Position numbers and translations under genes: made by a program. This document shows positions 1 to 5,949 of a stretch of 6,666 bases of DNA, piece after piece. The DNA is from Deltaproteobacteria bacterium (GTDB taxonomy: Bacteria > Desulfobacterota > Desulfuromonadia > Geobacterales > Geobacteraceae). The notes under the pieces were generated by a model. That model had not been told where the DNA came from. It worked only from the letters and a program-made list of their open reading frames with translations, and made no database searches. The DNA lies in contig JAJZQA010000149.1 in NCBI GenBank assembly GCA_021810985.1, positions 1 through 6,666 of the forward strand, read 5' to 3'. Each line of letters starts with the position of its first letter. Within the stretch, counting starts at the first letter, position 1.

Positions 1-297
1 CATTGCGCACATCTCGCAGGCCTTGCAGCGGGTCGGGTCGATAAGTACTGCACCGGTTTCCGCGTCCCGGCTCAATGCTCCCGAGGGGCAGGCGCTGAGG
101 CAGTCCGCCGGATCGCAATGGCGGCAGGCGAGGGGAAAGGCTTCGTGTTCGATGCCGAGCACGCGGACATCGATTTCAGTCTTGCGGTCGCCCAGGGCGC
201 CGATCAGGGTGCCGGAGGGATGATGGCGGATGGCACAGGCCGTTTCGCAGGCCTTGCAGGCCAAACACTTCTTATAGTCAACGAATATTCTTTTCAT
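1..297 (-). CDS. cooF: CooF-like 4Fe-4S ferredoxin, electron acceptor of CO dehydrogenase (3' part beyond window edge)
   Basis: This is a polyferredoxin-type electron carrier; the first 99 residues are in the window and the frame stays open to the edge. It begins MKRIFVDYKKCLACKACETA. Cysteines at residues 11, 14, 17 and 21 form a CxxCxxCxxxC cluster motif. Further cysteines lie at 58, 61, 66 and 70 (CxxCxxxxCxxxCP) and at 91, 94 and 97 (a third motif, interrupted by the edge). Proteins of this family (CooF, and the HycB/DmsB-type iron-sulfur subunits) carry several 4Fe-4S clusters; CooF moves electrons from CooS to a hydrogenase or an oxidoreductase. I chose the ATG at 297 because GGGAGA lies 7 bases upstream (310-305). 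An in-frame ATG at 312 has no such site. The gene follows cooS and cooC on the same strand, which supports the CooF call. Which partner it feeds (hydrogenase, NAD(P)-dependent oxidoreductase or other) cannot be seen here. Confidence 0.88.
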   Translation of the reverse strand, partial: MKRIFVDYKKCLACKACETACAIRHHPSGTLIGALGDRKTEIDVRVLGIEHEAFPLACRHCDPADCLSACPSGALSRDAETGAVLIDPTRCKACEMCAM

Positions 298-304
298 ACA
301 AGTA

Positions 305-310
305 TCTCCC
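305..310 (-). promoter_or_regulatory. Ribosome binding site of cooF
   Basis: GGGAGA reads on the minus strand, 7 bases before the ATG at 297. It decides the start against an in-frame ATG at 312, which would overlap this site. Confidence 0.7.
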
Positions 311-320
311 ATGTCTTATG

Positions 321-424
321 CTAATTCCAGATCATGGATGATCTCAAGGCGGCGAGGCGTACTGAAGAGTACGTTCAGCAGCCGAAGACGAGCCAACGCC
401 GAGAGGAGCTTGATCTGGAATTAG
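321..424. repeat. 104-bp element with perfect 14-bp terminal inverted repeats between cooC and cooF
   Basis: CTAATTCCAGATCA at 321-334 is the exact reverse complement of TGATCTGGAATTAG at 411-424. Pairing can continue inward with interruptions: TCTC 342-345 with GAGA 401-404, and GGCG 348-351 with CGCC 397-400. Inside is a second hairpin with a 6-bp stem, CGTACT (358-363) and AGTACG (368-373), around a four-base loop. The left arm also has a local alternative partner: GATCA 330-334 with TGATC 339-343. The element begins 2 bases after the cooC stop codon and ends 10 bases before the cooF ribosome binding site, so it fills the intergenic space. It could be an interspersed hairpin repeat (REP/MITE-like), or an mRNA structure that sets cooF expression relative to cooSC. 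There is no U-tract after the right arm in the cooSC direction, so a classical intrinsic terminator is unlikely. Confidence 0.8.
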
Positions 425-426
425 AA

Positions 427-1278
427 TTATGCCGCTGGGGCGGAACAGCTGCAGTGAGGGGCTCCGAGCCGTGCTGCCAGTGCGGTAACCGCGGCTGCAT
501 AGCGGCTTTCAGGACTCTCCAGGATTTTTGTAACTTCCGGTTCCAGCTCAGCCAGACGTGGTTCGGCCGGCAACAGGTACAGTGTATCAAACAGTTCGGC
601 AAGAGGTTTTCCCGTTTCCGTTTCGAAGCGGGCAAGTTTGCCGGGTGTGCCGTCTCCTGCCCGGTTAACCACCAGGCAAACATTGGGAATGCCGATCTGA
701 CGGGCCAGGTCCGCCGAGTGACAGGCGACGTGCAGGGCGTTAAAGGTATCGTCGGAAACGATCAGGCAGTGACTGAAGCCCCGGGAAAGGGCCCGGCCGA
801 AATGCTCGACCCCGGCCTGGGTGTCGAGCAGGATGCCCTCGTTTTCCCGCAGCGCCAGGTGGCGGATGGTGGAATCGAGGAGAACGTTTTCCGCGCAGAG
901 ACAGCCGCCCCCGGCCTGTTTCACTGTCCCCATTACCAGCAGGTTCAGGTTGGCGGCGACTTTCATGCCGAAGCGCTCTACCACATCGTCCACATCCGGG
1001 TTGAGCTTGAACATCGAACCCCAGCTGTTCTTCTTCGGGTTGATGCCGGTTTTTTCCTCGATGTAGTCGCTGTTCAGATTGAGCGGCACGATCGCGGCGG
1101 CCCGTTCTACCCCAAGCCCCAAGGCATAGGGGAGATTAATCTGGGGGTCTTCGTCAACGGCCAGGACGTTGATGCCGTCTCTGGCCAGCACCGTGGCAAG
1201 GCAGGAGGTCAGGGTGGTTTTGCCGACCCCGCCTTTGCCGGTGATTACAACGCGAAAGCTTTTTTTATCGGTACACAT
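427..1278 (-). CDS. cooC: CooC, nickel-insertion ATPase for CO dehydrogenase
   Basis: This 283-aa cytoplasmic P-loop ATPase of the SIMIBI/MinD class matures CO dehydrogenase by delivering nickel to its C-cluster in an ATP-dependent way. The deviant Walker A motif GKGGVGKTT is at residues 14-22. A DEDPQ segment at 42-46 follows the second strand. A CLC (CxC) metal-binding motif is at 126-128, equivalent to the Cys pair that binds metal at the dimer interface of characterised CooC. A DTQAGVEHFGR stretch near residue 152 matches the family's switch region (usually D-x-E-A-G-x-E-H). The gene starts 11 bases after the cooS stop; its AAGGA ribosome binding site overlaps that TAA, so translation is probably coupled. 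It ends with two in-frame stops (427-429 and 421-423). The C-terminus carries an extra HCSCS sequence (275-279) that looks like a second CxC pair and is not part of the core family signature. Confidence 0.96.
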   Translation of the reverse strand: MCTDKKSFRVVITGKGGVGKTTLTSCLATVLARDGINVLAVDEDPQINLPYALGLGVERAAAIVPLNLNSDYIEEKTGINPKKNSWGSMFKLNPDVDDVVERFGMKVAANLNLLVMGTVKQAGGGCLCAENVLLDSTIRHLALRENEGILLDTQAGVEHFGRALSRGFSHCLIVSDDTFNALHVACHSADLARQIGIPNVCLVVNRAGDGTPGKLARFETETGKPLAELFDTLYLLPAEPRLAELEPEVTKILESPESRYAAAVTALAARLGAPHCSCSAPAA

Positions 1279-1289
1279 GCGGATTTCCT

Positions 1290-3221
1290 TTATTTTTCCA
1301 GTCCCAGCGCAGCGCGCCTTTCCATGATGATCTGCTCCATCTGGCCGGCGGTCGCGACCGGATCCTCTTCAACGAAGAACCAGCCGCCCAGCGCACCTTT
1401 CACGTCCTGGGTCAGGATCTTCGTGACCTCTGGGCCGCCGAGAATCGGCGGAACAGGCCAGAGGTGAACCGGAATGCCGGAAGCGATGAAATAGGTGCCG
1501 ATCGCCACGGCTTTTTCCGTGGTCCATTCCGGGGCCGAACCGACCAGCGGCAGGTCGGAGATGTCGACGCCGAGGTGGTCGGCGATGCCGCCGGCCAGGT
1601 TGAGCATCCGGGAACAGTCGACGCAGGAGCCCATGTGGAGGACCGGCGGGATGCCGAGTTGCTGGCAGACGGCCTTGAGTCCGGGGCCGGCCAGTTCCTG
1701 GGCCGGAATATCCATCAGCCCCGCCTTGGCCGCGGCCACGGCCCAGCAGCCGGTGCCGATCACCAGGATGTCGCGCTTGATGAGCTCGGTGGTCAGGCTG
1801 CGATGGAAGGCGTCCTGCTGGACCTTGGCATTGTTGCAGCCGACAATGCCGGCCACACCCTTGATCGTGCCGTTCACGATCAGATCGACCAGCGGCTGCG
1901 GGGTGCCGCCGAGAGCCTTGAGGAGCTCCTCGACGGTGAAGCCGACCATGGCGCTCGCCGTCTGCTTCGGGATGTAGACCTTGGCCTTGTTGCGGCTCGG
2001 GAAGGCTTCGATGGCTGTTTTGATGATTGTGGAGGCAATAGCGTTTGCCTGGTGTTCGTCGAACTGGATGTGGATTGCTCCCGGGATCTTCGCCTGTTCG
2101 CTGGTGGTGATGAAGCGGGTATGGTAGCAGGAACAAAGATCTGCCAGAGCCGGGAAGATACACTGGACGTCCACCACCATGGCATCCACGGCGCCGGTCA
2201 TGATTGCCAGTTCGCTGTGCCCTTCGTTGCCGGCGATCCCGACACCCTGACGCAGCAGAACCTCATTGCCGGTGCAGCAGAGTCCCACGACGTTGACGCG
2301 TTTCGCGCCGGCTTCTTCGGCGAGACGCTTCATTTCCGGCAGTTGGGCCATTTCCACGACCTTGGCGGACAGCACCGGTTCGTGGCCATGAATCACCACA
2401 TTGACGCTCTCTTCTTCCAGCACGCCGAGGTTGGCCTGAATCCGGCGGATCTTTGGTGTGCCCAGCAGGATGTCCTGGAGTTCCGTAGCGATCATCGAAC
2501 CGCCCCAGCCATCGGAGAGGGAGCAGCGGGCCGACTGCACGATCAGCGAGAGCGGGTCGGAGTCACAGCCGAAATGGGTGCGGTGCAGGATGTCGACCGC
2601 CTCCCGGTCAATGCCGCGAGGCAACAGCCCCATTTTTGCGCCGGTTGCCTCGTAAAGGGAATCCTCCAGGTTTTTCAGTCGCTCGAAACGCTTTTTCGGC
2701 AGGTACTTTTCCGCGAAAAGGATCGGTTCTTCATCCTGTTTGCCGAAACAGTTGATGGCGGCTTCCGCCACATCGGTGGCGATATCCTTGACCAGGCGTT
2801 CTTGCGTTTCAATGCCGAGCCGGGTTGCCACGGCATAAAGCTTCTCGGTATCGGTGATCTGGTAGTCGCTGTTGCTGCCATTGGCCACCGCTTTCAGCAG
2901 TTGTGCCACCTTGCGTCCGTGGTCCGAGTGGGACGAGGAGCCGACCGCTGCCATGCGGGCCAGGTTGCGGGCAACCATGGTGTCTGCCGTTGCACCGCAG
3001 ACGCCGCGCGTCGGGCCGTCGCCAAAGGGGTCGATGCGGCATGGTCCCATCGAGCAGATCCGGCAACAGGTACCCAGTTGCCCGTAACTGCATTGCGGCT
3101 GCTGCTTTTCCAGCCGCTGCCAGATGGTGTCGAGACCGTCTCGATCCGCGATCCGCAGCATTTCCACGGCAGCCGGGTCGGCGCTTCGCGGATCAATTTT
3201 CTGCATTGTATCGTTAGTCAT
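1290..3221 (-). CDS. cooS: CooS, catalytic subunit of anaerobic Ni,Fe CO dehydrogenase
   Basis: The 643-aa homodimeric enzyme reversibly oxidises CO + H2O to CO2, two protons and two electrons, as the first step of CO-dependent energy metabolism. All expected metal ligands can be read. D-cluster: Cys44 and Cys52. B-cluster: Cys53, Cys56, Cys61 and Cys75. C-cluster (Ni-4Fe-4S): the HGH motif around His280, Cys316 (CCTGNE), Cys354 (VQC), Cys462 (GCN), Cys492 (GTGC) and Cys533 (GSCVD). The proton-relay and active-site residues His98 (HSDHGR) and Lys570 (EKAVAIG) are also present. The length is normal for the monofunctional family, and the absence of an acetyl-CoA synthase neighbour fits a CooS-type rather than a CODH/ACS enzyme. 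The ATG at 3221 is preferred over an upstream in-frame start at 3299, because GGAGGA sits 6 bases before it and the 26 extra residues do not look like family sequence. The spacing between Cys492 and Cys533 is shorter than in well-known CooS proteins. Confidence 0.98.
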   Translation of the reverse strand: MTNDTMQKIDPRSADPAAVEMLRIADRDGLDTIWQRLEKQQPQCSYGQLGTCCRICSMGPCRIDPFGDGPTRGVCGATADTMVARNLARMAAVGSSSHSDHGRKVAQLLKAVANGSNSDYQITDTEKLYAVATRLGIETQERLVKDIATDVAEAAINCFGKQDEEPILFAEKYLPKKRFERLKNLEDSLYEATGAKMGLLPRGIDREAVDILHRTHFGCDSDPLSLIVQSARCSLSDGWGGSMIATELQDILLGTPKIRRIQANLGVLEEESVNVVIHGHEPVLSAKVVEMAQLPEMKRLAEEAGAKRVNVVGLCCTGNEVLLRQGVGIAGNEGHSELAIMTGAVDAMVVDVQCIFPALADLCSCYHTRFITTSEQAKIPGAIHIQFDEHQANAIASTIIKTAIEAFPSRNKAKVYIPKQTASAMVGFTVEELLKALGGTPQPLVDLIVNGTIKGVAGIVGCNNAKVQQDAFHRSLTTELIKRDILVIGTGCWAVAAAKAGLMDIPAQELAGPGLKAVCQQLGIPPVLHMGSCVDCSRMLNLAGGIADHLGVDISDLPLVGSAPEWTTEKAVAIGTYFIASGIPVHLWPVPPILGGPEVTKILTQDVKGALGGWFFVEEDPVATAGQMEQIIMERRAALGLEK

Positions 3222-3227
3222 ATATAT

Positions 3228-3233
3228 TCCTCC
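3228..3233 (-). promoter_or_regulatory. Ribosome binding site of cooS
   Basis: GGAGGA on the minus strand lies 6 bases before the ATG at 3221. It is the strongest Shine-Dalgarno site in the window and fixes the cooS start downstream of the longer open frame that begins at 3299. Confidence 0.85.
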
Positions 3234-3311
3234 ACTTGAGAGTTTGAGATGCGTTTCGTTCTGGATTTTTGGCATGGCCTGCCGCAATCTCAGTATCATG
3301 CAAATGTGGTC

Positions 3312-3340
3312 ATACTAGTGGATTTTACTGCTTTCTTGAA
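3312..3340 (-). promoter_or_regulatory. Possible weak sigma-70-like promoter of cooS
   Basis: On the minus strand TTCAAG (3340-3335) and TAGTAT (3317-3312) are separated by 17 bases. The -35 matches the consensus at 3 of 6 positions and the -10 at 4 of 6, which is what an activator-dependent promoter could look like. It would leave a leader of roughly 85 bases. The match is weak and other positions are possible. Confidence 0.3.
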
Positions 3341-3370
3341 TCGCTTCCTTGCTGATGGCCGGTATGGCTT

Positions 3371-3399
3371 GTGAACGGTTAGATTTGTGAGTGAACGGA
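3371..3399 (-). promoter_or_regulatory. Paired direct repeats fitting the LytTR binding consensus, candidate operator of the coo operon
   Basis: On the minus strand TCCGTTCAC (3399-3391) and ACCGTTCAC (3379-3371) share eight identical bases and are 20 bp apart start to start, about two helical turns. Each fits 8 of 9 positions of the published LytTR-domain consensus [TA][AC][CA]GTTN[AG][TG], which is normally found as two direct repeats with a 12-13 bp spacer (here 11). They lie 150-178 bp before the cooS start and directly downstream of a gene for a LytTR-domain regulator. That this regulator binds here is inference. Confidence 0.6.
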
Positions 3400-3407
3400 G
3401 AAGGGCA

Positions 3408-3449
3408 GGAACAGGGGACAGGGTACAGGGAACAGAGGATAGGGGATAG
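3408..3449. repeat. Degenerate tandem heptamer array, six copies near GGGACAG
   Basis: Successive seven-base units read GGAACAG, GGGACAG, GGTACAG, GGAACAG, AGGATAG and GGGATAG. Weaker units flank them (AAGGGCA before, AGGTAAA after). The array lies between the end of the regulator gene and the direct repeats before cooS. It is purine-rich on the plus strand. It resembles in type the short tandemly repeated heptamers (STRR) described in cyanobacteria. No protein is encoded. Confidence 0.85.
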
Positions 3450-3466
3450 AGGTAAAGATTACTGGG

Positions 3467-4171
3467 TTATTTTAAGCCTATTTCTATGAGGAAATCCTGC
3501 AGTTTGGTTCTGCTGATCGGGAGGCGGGTTTCGGTTCCGCGCACTTCAACGGAACATTCCGAGCGGTCCCGCTGAACCTTGCGGACCTTTGAGATGTTCA
3601 CCAGGTAGCTGCGGTGGATGCGGTAAAACGACTCCTTGTCCAGGCGCTTTTCAAGTGAACCGAGCGAGAGATCACAATGGTAATCGGCGGTGTCGGTACT
3701 GACGCGGGAATAGATATTGTCGGCCTTAAGGTAGACGATTTCTTCGGGATTCAGCAGGTGAATTTCATCCCCGGAAGTGACCGGAATCCGGATCAGTTTT
3801 CTTTCGGTGATGATGAAAGGGGTGATGTCGTAAAACAGGACGCAGATCTTTTCATCCGTCATTTCCTTTTCCATCAGCGGGACAAGTTTGATCAGGAAGT
3901 AGCAGTCGAGGCCGTCATGTCTGAGGATCTTCAGGGATAAGGGGATCTGCCGTTTCGATTCGCTGGTCAGGCGGAGCATTTCGCTGATCTTGCGACGAAT
4001 TTCATCGTCATGAAAGTTGAGGACGCTGCCGTCGAAGAGGCGTTCCCGTTTGAAATGGCTGAACATGAGGAGAAACATTCGGTTGATGAGGGACACTGAC
4101 AGGTCGTTATTGAGAATGACCACGCCCGGTTCGATGTTTTCAATTATGCTGAGAATCGGGCTGCTGCCCAT
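3467..4171 (-). CDS. rcoM: RcoM-like CO-sensing transcriptional regulator (haem-PAS plus LytTR domain)
   Basis: This 234-aa single-component regulator has an N-terminal PAS domain (about residues 5-118) and a C-terminal LytTR DNA-binding domain (about 126-233, with YRIHRSYLVNI at 183-193 and LPISRTK at 217-223). RcoM of Burkholderia xenovorans has this architecture: its PAS domain binds b-type haem through His74 and activates CO-oxidation genes when CO replaces the distal ligand. By eye, His54 in LNFHDDE aligns with the RcoM proximal histidine in QLHPEK. VLFYDIT (111-117) aligns with the end of the RcoM PAS domain. The segment around residue 80 aligns with the RcoM distal Met104 region but has Leu there, and no cysteine equivalent to Cys94 is seen. 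Position just upstream of cooS on the same strand strongly supports a role in CO control. The start at 4171 has AGGAGT 6 bases upstream. There is no response-regulator receiver domain. The PAS-LytTR call is firm; haem and CO binding are inferred from similarity recalled without a search. Confidence 0.85.
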   Translation of the reverse strand: MGSSPILSIIENIEPGVVILNNDLSVSLINRMFLLMFSHFKRERLFDGSVLNFHDDEIRRKISEMLRLTSESKRQIPLSLKILRHDGLDCYFLIKLVPLMEKEMTDEKICVLFYDITPFIITERKLIRIPVTSGDEIHLLNPEEIVYLKADNIYSRVSTDTADYHCDLSLGSLEKRLDKESFYRIHRSYLVNISKVRKVQRDRSECSVEVRGTETRLPISRTKLQDFLIEIGLK

Positions 4172-4177
4172 GGGGTT

Positions 4178-4183
4178 ACTCCT
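4178..4183 (-). promoter_or_regulatory. Ribosome binding site of the RcoM-like regulator
   Basis: AGGAGT on the minus strand lies 6 bases before the ATG at 4171 and supports this start. Confidence 0.75.
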
Positions 4184-4215
4184 GTTTATCTGGCGAGTGT
4201 TTCTCGATCATTACC

Positions 4216-4320
4216 TTTATTACGGGGGTAAATAAACATAACGATGGTAGAGGCTAGGCGTGCATCGCCCAATTTGGACACGGCGCGTCGTGCCCCTGCA
4301 TCAGGGTTGTGATGTTTATT
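4216..4320. repeat. Inverted-repeat cluster with alternative pairings in the regulator leader region
   Basis: AATAAACAT (4231-4239) is the exact reverse complement of ATGTTTATT (4312-4320). With flanking AAC/GTT and GG/CC the match extends imperfectly. Between the arms are three small hairpins: GGCG 4257-4260 with CGCC 4266-4269; CACG 4279-4282 with CGTG 4289-4292; and CCCTG 4294-4298 with CAGGG 4302-4306 around a three-base loop. The same left arm can pair instead with TTTATTAC at 4216-4223 (one bulge, G-rich loop). A second interleaved pair, ATGGTAG 4244-4250 and CTACCAT 4330-4336, lies partly outside. The cluster is 45-150 bases before the regulator start and could be its leader RNA or an operator region. 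Confidence 0.5.
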
Positions 4321-4540
4321 GCCGCAGTACTACCATTGAGAGTGTAGTCGAGCAGCGCCTGCCACGTCAAGTGCTCAGGTGACATGGTAATCAACCGATG
4401 GTATCTTTATGAAGATTTGCCTGGCAGTCAGCAGGAAAATGGAATCATTATTTGCCGTTGTGGCTCGTTTTTTTGTCTCGAACCCCTGTTTTATTCCAGC
4501 GGAACAGCCGTAAAGTTCCCGGAATGAAGGGTGAAAGCAG

Positions 4541-4570
4541 TTGACGGCACAGGGAAAAATTGCGTACTAT
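4541..4570 (+). promoter_or_regulatory. Sigma-70-type promoter of miaB
   Basis: TTGACG (4541-4546) and TACTAT (4565-4570) are 18 bases apart, matching the consensus at 5 of 6 and 4 of 6 positions. Transcription would start near 4577, about 23 bases before the GTG at 4600. Since the promoter lies inside the longer open frame that begins at 4531, it argues for the shorter miaB start. Confidence 0.65.
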
Positions 4571-4599
4571 CAAACGAATATCAACATCTAAGGGTACCC

Positions 4600-5919
4600 G
4601 TGAATAACAGTAAAAAGCTTTATATAGAGACCTTCGGCTGTCAGATGAACGTAAATGATTCTGAAACGATGGTCAACCTCTTGAAAGATCTGGACTACGA
4701 ACAAACGGACAGCGCCGCCGGAGCCGACCTGATTCTGCTCAATACCTGCTGCATCAGGGCGAAGGCCGAGCAGAAGGTCTATAGTCAGCTGGGGCGGCTG
4801 AAAAGCCTGAAAAACGGAAAGAAAAAAGTCCTCCTCGGTGTCGGTGGCTGCATTGCCCAGCAAGAAGGCGAACGCCTGCTCAAACGGGTGCCTTACCTAG
4901 ATCTCGTCTTCGGCACCCATGCCCTGCACCTGCTGCCTGAAATTGTGCGCGCCGCGGAAAGGGGTGAACGGCTTACCCGGAATGATTTCCTCGATCCCGA
5001 GAGCCGCCTTGATCTGTTCCCGCGCAAGGATATGGCCGGCGGCGTCGCCCGGTTTGTCACCGTCATCCAGGGCTGCGACAATTACTGCTCCTACTGCATC
5101 GTTCCCTATGTGCGGGGCCGGGAAATCAGCCGTCGCTCCGGGGAAATTCTGCAGGAGATTCGTGAGCTTAGTGAAGCCGGCGTCAAGGAAGTGACCCTTC
5201 TCGGCCAGAACGTGAATTCGTATGGGATCAAAAGCCCAGAAGAACCGACTTTTGCCGAGCTGTTGCGCCGGGTCGCGGAAATTGAAGGAATCGAGCGGAT
5301 CCGCTTTACCACCTCCCATCCCAAGGACATGTCCCCGGCACTTATTGACTGTTTCGCCGAACTGCCGAAACTCTGCAGCCACATCCACCTTCCGGCCCAA
5401 TCCGGCAGCGACAGAGTGCTCAAGGCAATGAACCGTGGCTACACCCGCCGGGAATATCTGGATAGAATCGCGGCGCTGAAAAAGGCCCGTCCCGATATTA
5501 CGATTACCGGAGACATGATTGTCGGGTTTCCGGGTGAAACCGATGAGGACTATCAGGAAACCCTTTCCCTGATGGAAGAAGTCGGCTATGCCGATCTTTT
5601 CTCCTTCATCTTTTCGGCACGACCCGAAACGGCAGCGGCAAAGCTGGCCGACACCCTGACCCGGAAGGAAAGGCAGGAGCGGCTTGACCGTCTCCAGGAC
5701 CGGCAGCATGTGGTGACCCGGGAGCGAAACCAGGCCTTACAGAACAGCATCCAGGATGTTCTCGTGGAAGGCCCCAGCAGACGCGGCGACCAGCTCTTCG
5801 GCCGCACCAGCGGCAACAGAATTACCAATATTGTCGCCAATCCCTCCCTGGTCGGGAAAATCGTCACGGTGCGTATCGTCGAAGCGTTCCAGAACTCGCT
5901 GCTTGGGGAGCTTGTTTAG
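4600..5919 (+). CDS. miaB: MiaB, tRNA-2-methylthio-N6-isopentenyladenosine synthase
   Basis: This radical-SAM methylthiotransferase adds the 2-methylthio group to N6-isopentenyladenosine at position 37 of tRNAs that read codons starting with U. The 439-aa protein has the three expected parts. The N-terminal UPF0004 domain carries cluster ligands Cys14 (FGCQMN), Cys50 (NTCC) and Cys84 (GGC). The radical-SAM core has Cys159, Cys163 and Cys166 (GCDNYCSYC) followed by VPYVRGREISR, the MiaB hallmark. A C-terminal TRAM domain (about 375-439) probably binds tRNA. I place the start at GTG 4600, with AAGGG 5 bases upstream: the protein then begins MNNSKKLYIETFGCQMN like other MiaB proteins, and a promoter lies just before it. 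An in-frame GTG at 4531 would add 23 unlikely residues. The usual NTCSIR motif reads NTCCIR here, a minor variant. The gene is transcribed away from the CO locus and has no evident functional tie to it. Confidence 0.96.
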   Translation: MNNSKKLYIETFGCQMNVNDSETMVNLLKDLDYEQTDSAAGADLILLNTCCIRAKAEQKVYSQLGRLKSLKNGKKKVLLGVGGCIAQQEGERLLKRVPYLDLVFGTHALHLLPEIVRAAERGERLTRNDFLDPESRLDLFPRKDMAGGVARFVTVIQGCDNYCSYCIVPYVRGREISRRSGEILQEIRELSEAGVKEVTLLGQNVNSYGIKSPEEPTFAELLRRVAEIEGIERIRFTTSHPKDMSPALIDCFAELPKLCSHIHLPAQSGSDRVLKAMNRGYTRREYLDRIAALKKARPDITITGDMIVGFPGETDEDYQETLSLMEEVGYADLFSFIFSARPETAAAKLADTLTRKERQERLDRLQDRQHVVTRERNQALQNSIQDVLVEGPSRRGDQLFGRTSGNRITNIVANPSLVGKIVTVRIVEAFQNSLLGELV

Positions 5920-5949
5920 GTATGCTTGAGGCGAGGTAAGGTTGGATTT

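Larger units (their letters stand above)
4172..4599. other. Divergent intergenic region between the regulator and miaB
   Basis: I see no credible gene in these 428 bases. The regulator-proximal part (4216-4336) is rich in inverted repeats, described separately. The miaB-proximal end holds a promoter. Between them (about 4340-4530) I see only a small 5-bp hairpin, ATCTT 4403-4407 with AAGAT 4412-4416, and nothing I can name. No convincing promoter for the regulator could be fixed; A/T-rich hexamers around 4210-4240 on the minus strand are the only candidates. Confidence 0.6.

Noticed and set aside
298..426. Intrinsic terminator after cooC
   Set aside because: The inverted repeat is long-range with a large interior, and no U-tract follows it in the direction of transcription.
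334..3239. Long plus-strand open frames opposite cooC and cooS (334-1467 and 1464-3239)
   Set aside because: They are mirror frames of well-supported genes with complete catalytic motifs on the other strand. Their translations show no recognisable domain, and long antisense frames are expected from GC-rich codon use.
3222..3299. 26-residue N-terminal extension of CooS from an ATG at 3299
   Set aside because: The strong GGAGGA site sits before the ATG at 3221, the extension lacks family similarity, and it would cover the cooS leader.
3222..3466. CooA- or CRP/FNR-type palindromic operator before cooS
   Set aside because: I found no TGTCG-N6-CGACA or TTGAT-N4-ATCAA type palindrome; the only clear repeated motif is the direct repeat of LytTR type.
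4231..4320. Integron attC site
   Set aside because: The arms do not carry the RYYYAAC / GTTRRRY core sites, and no cassette or integrase is visible.
4531..4599. 23-residue N-terminal extension of MiaB from GTG 4531
   Set aside because: A good promoter (4541-4570) lies inside it, and the start at 4600 gives the usual MiaB N-terminus with its own ribosome binding site.
4897..5709. 270-codon minus-strand frame inside miaB
   Set aside because: It is fully antisense to the MiaB radical-SAM core and shows no family motif.
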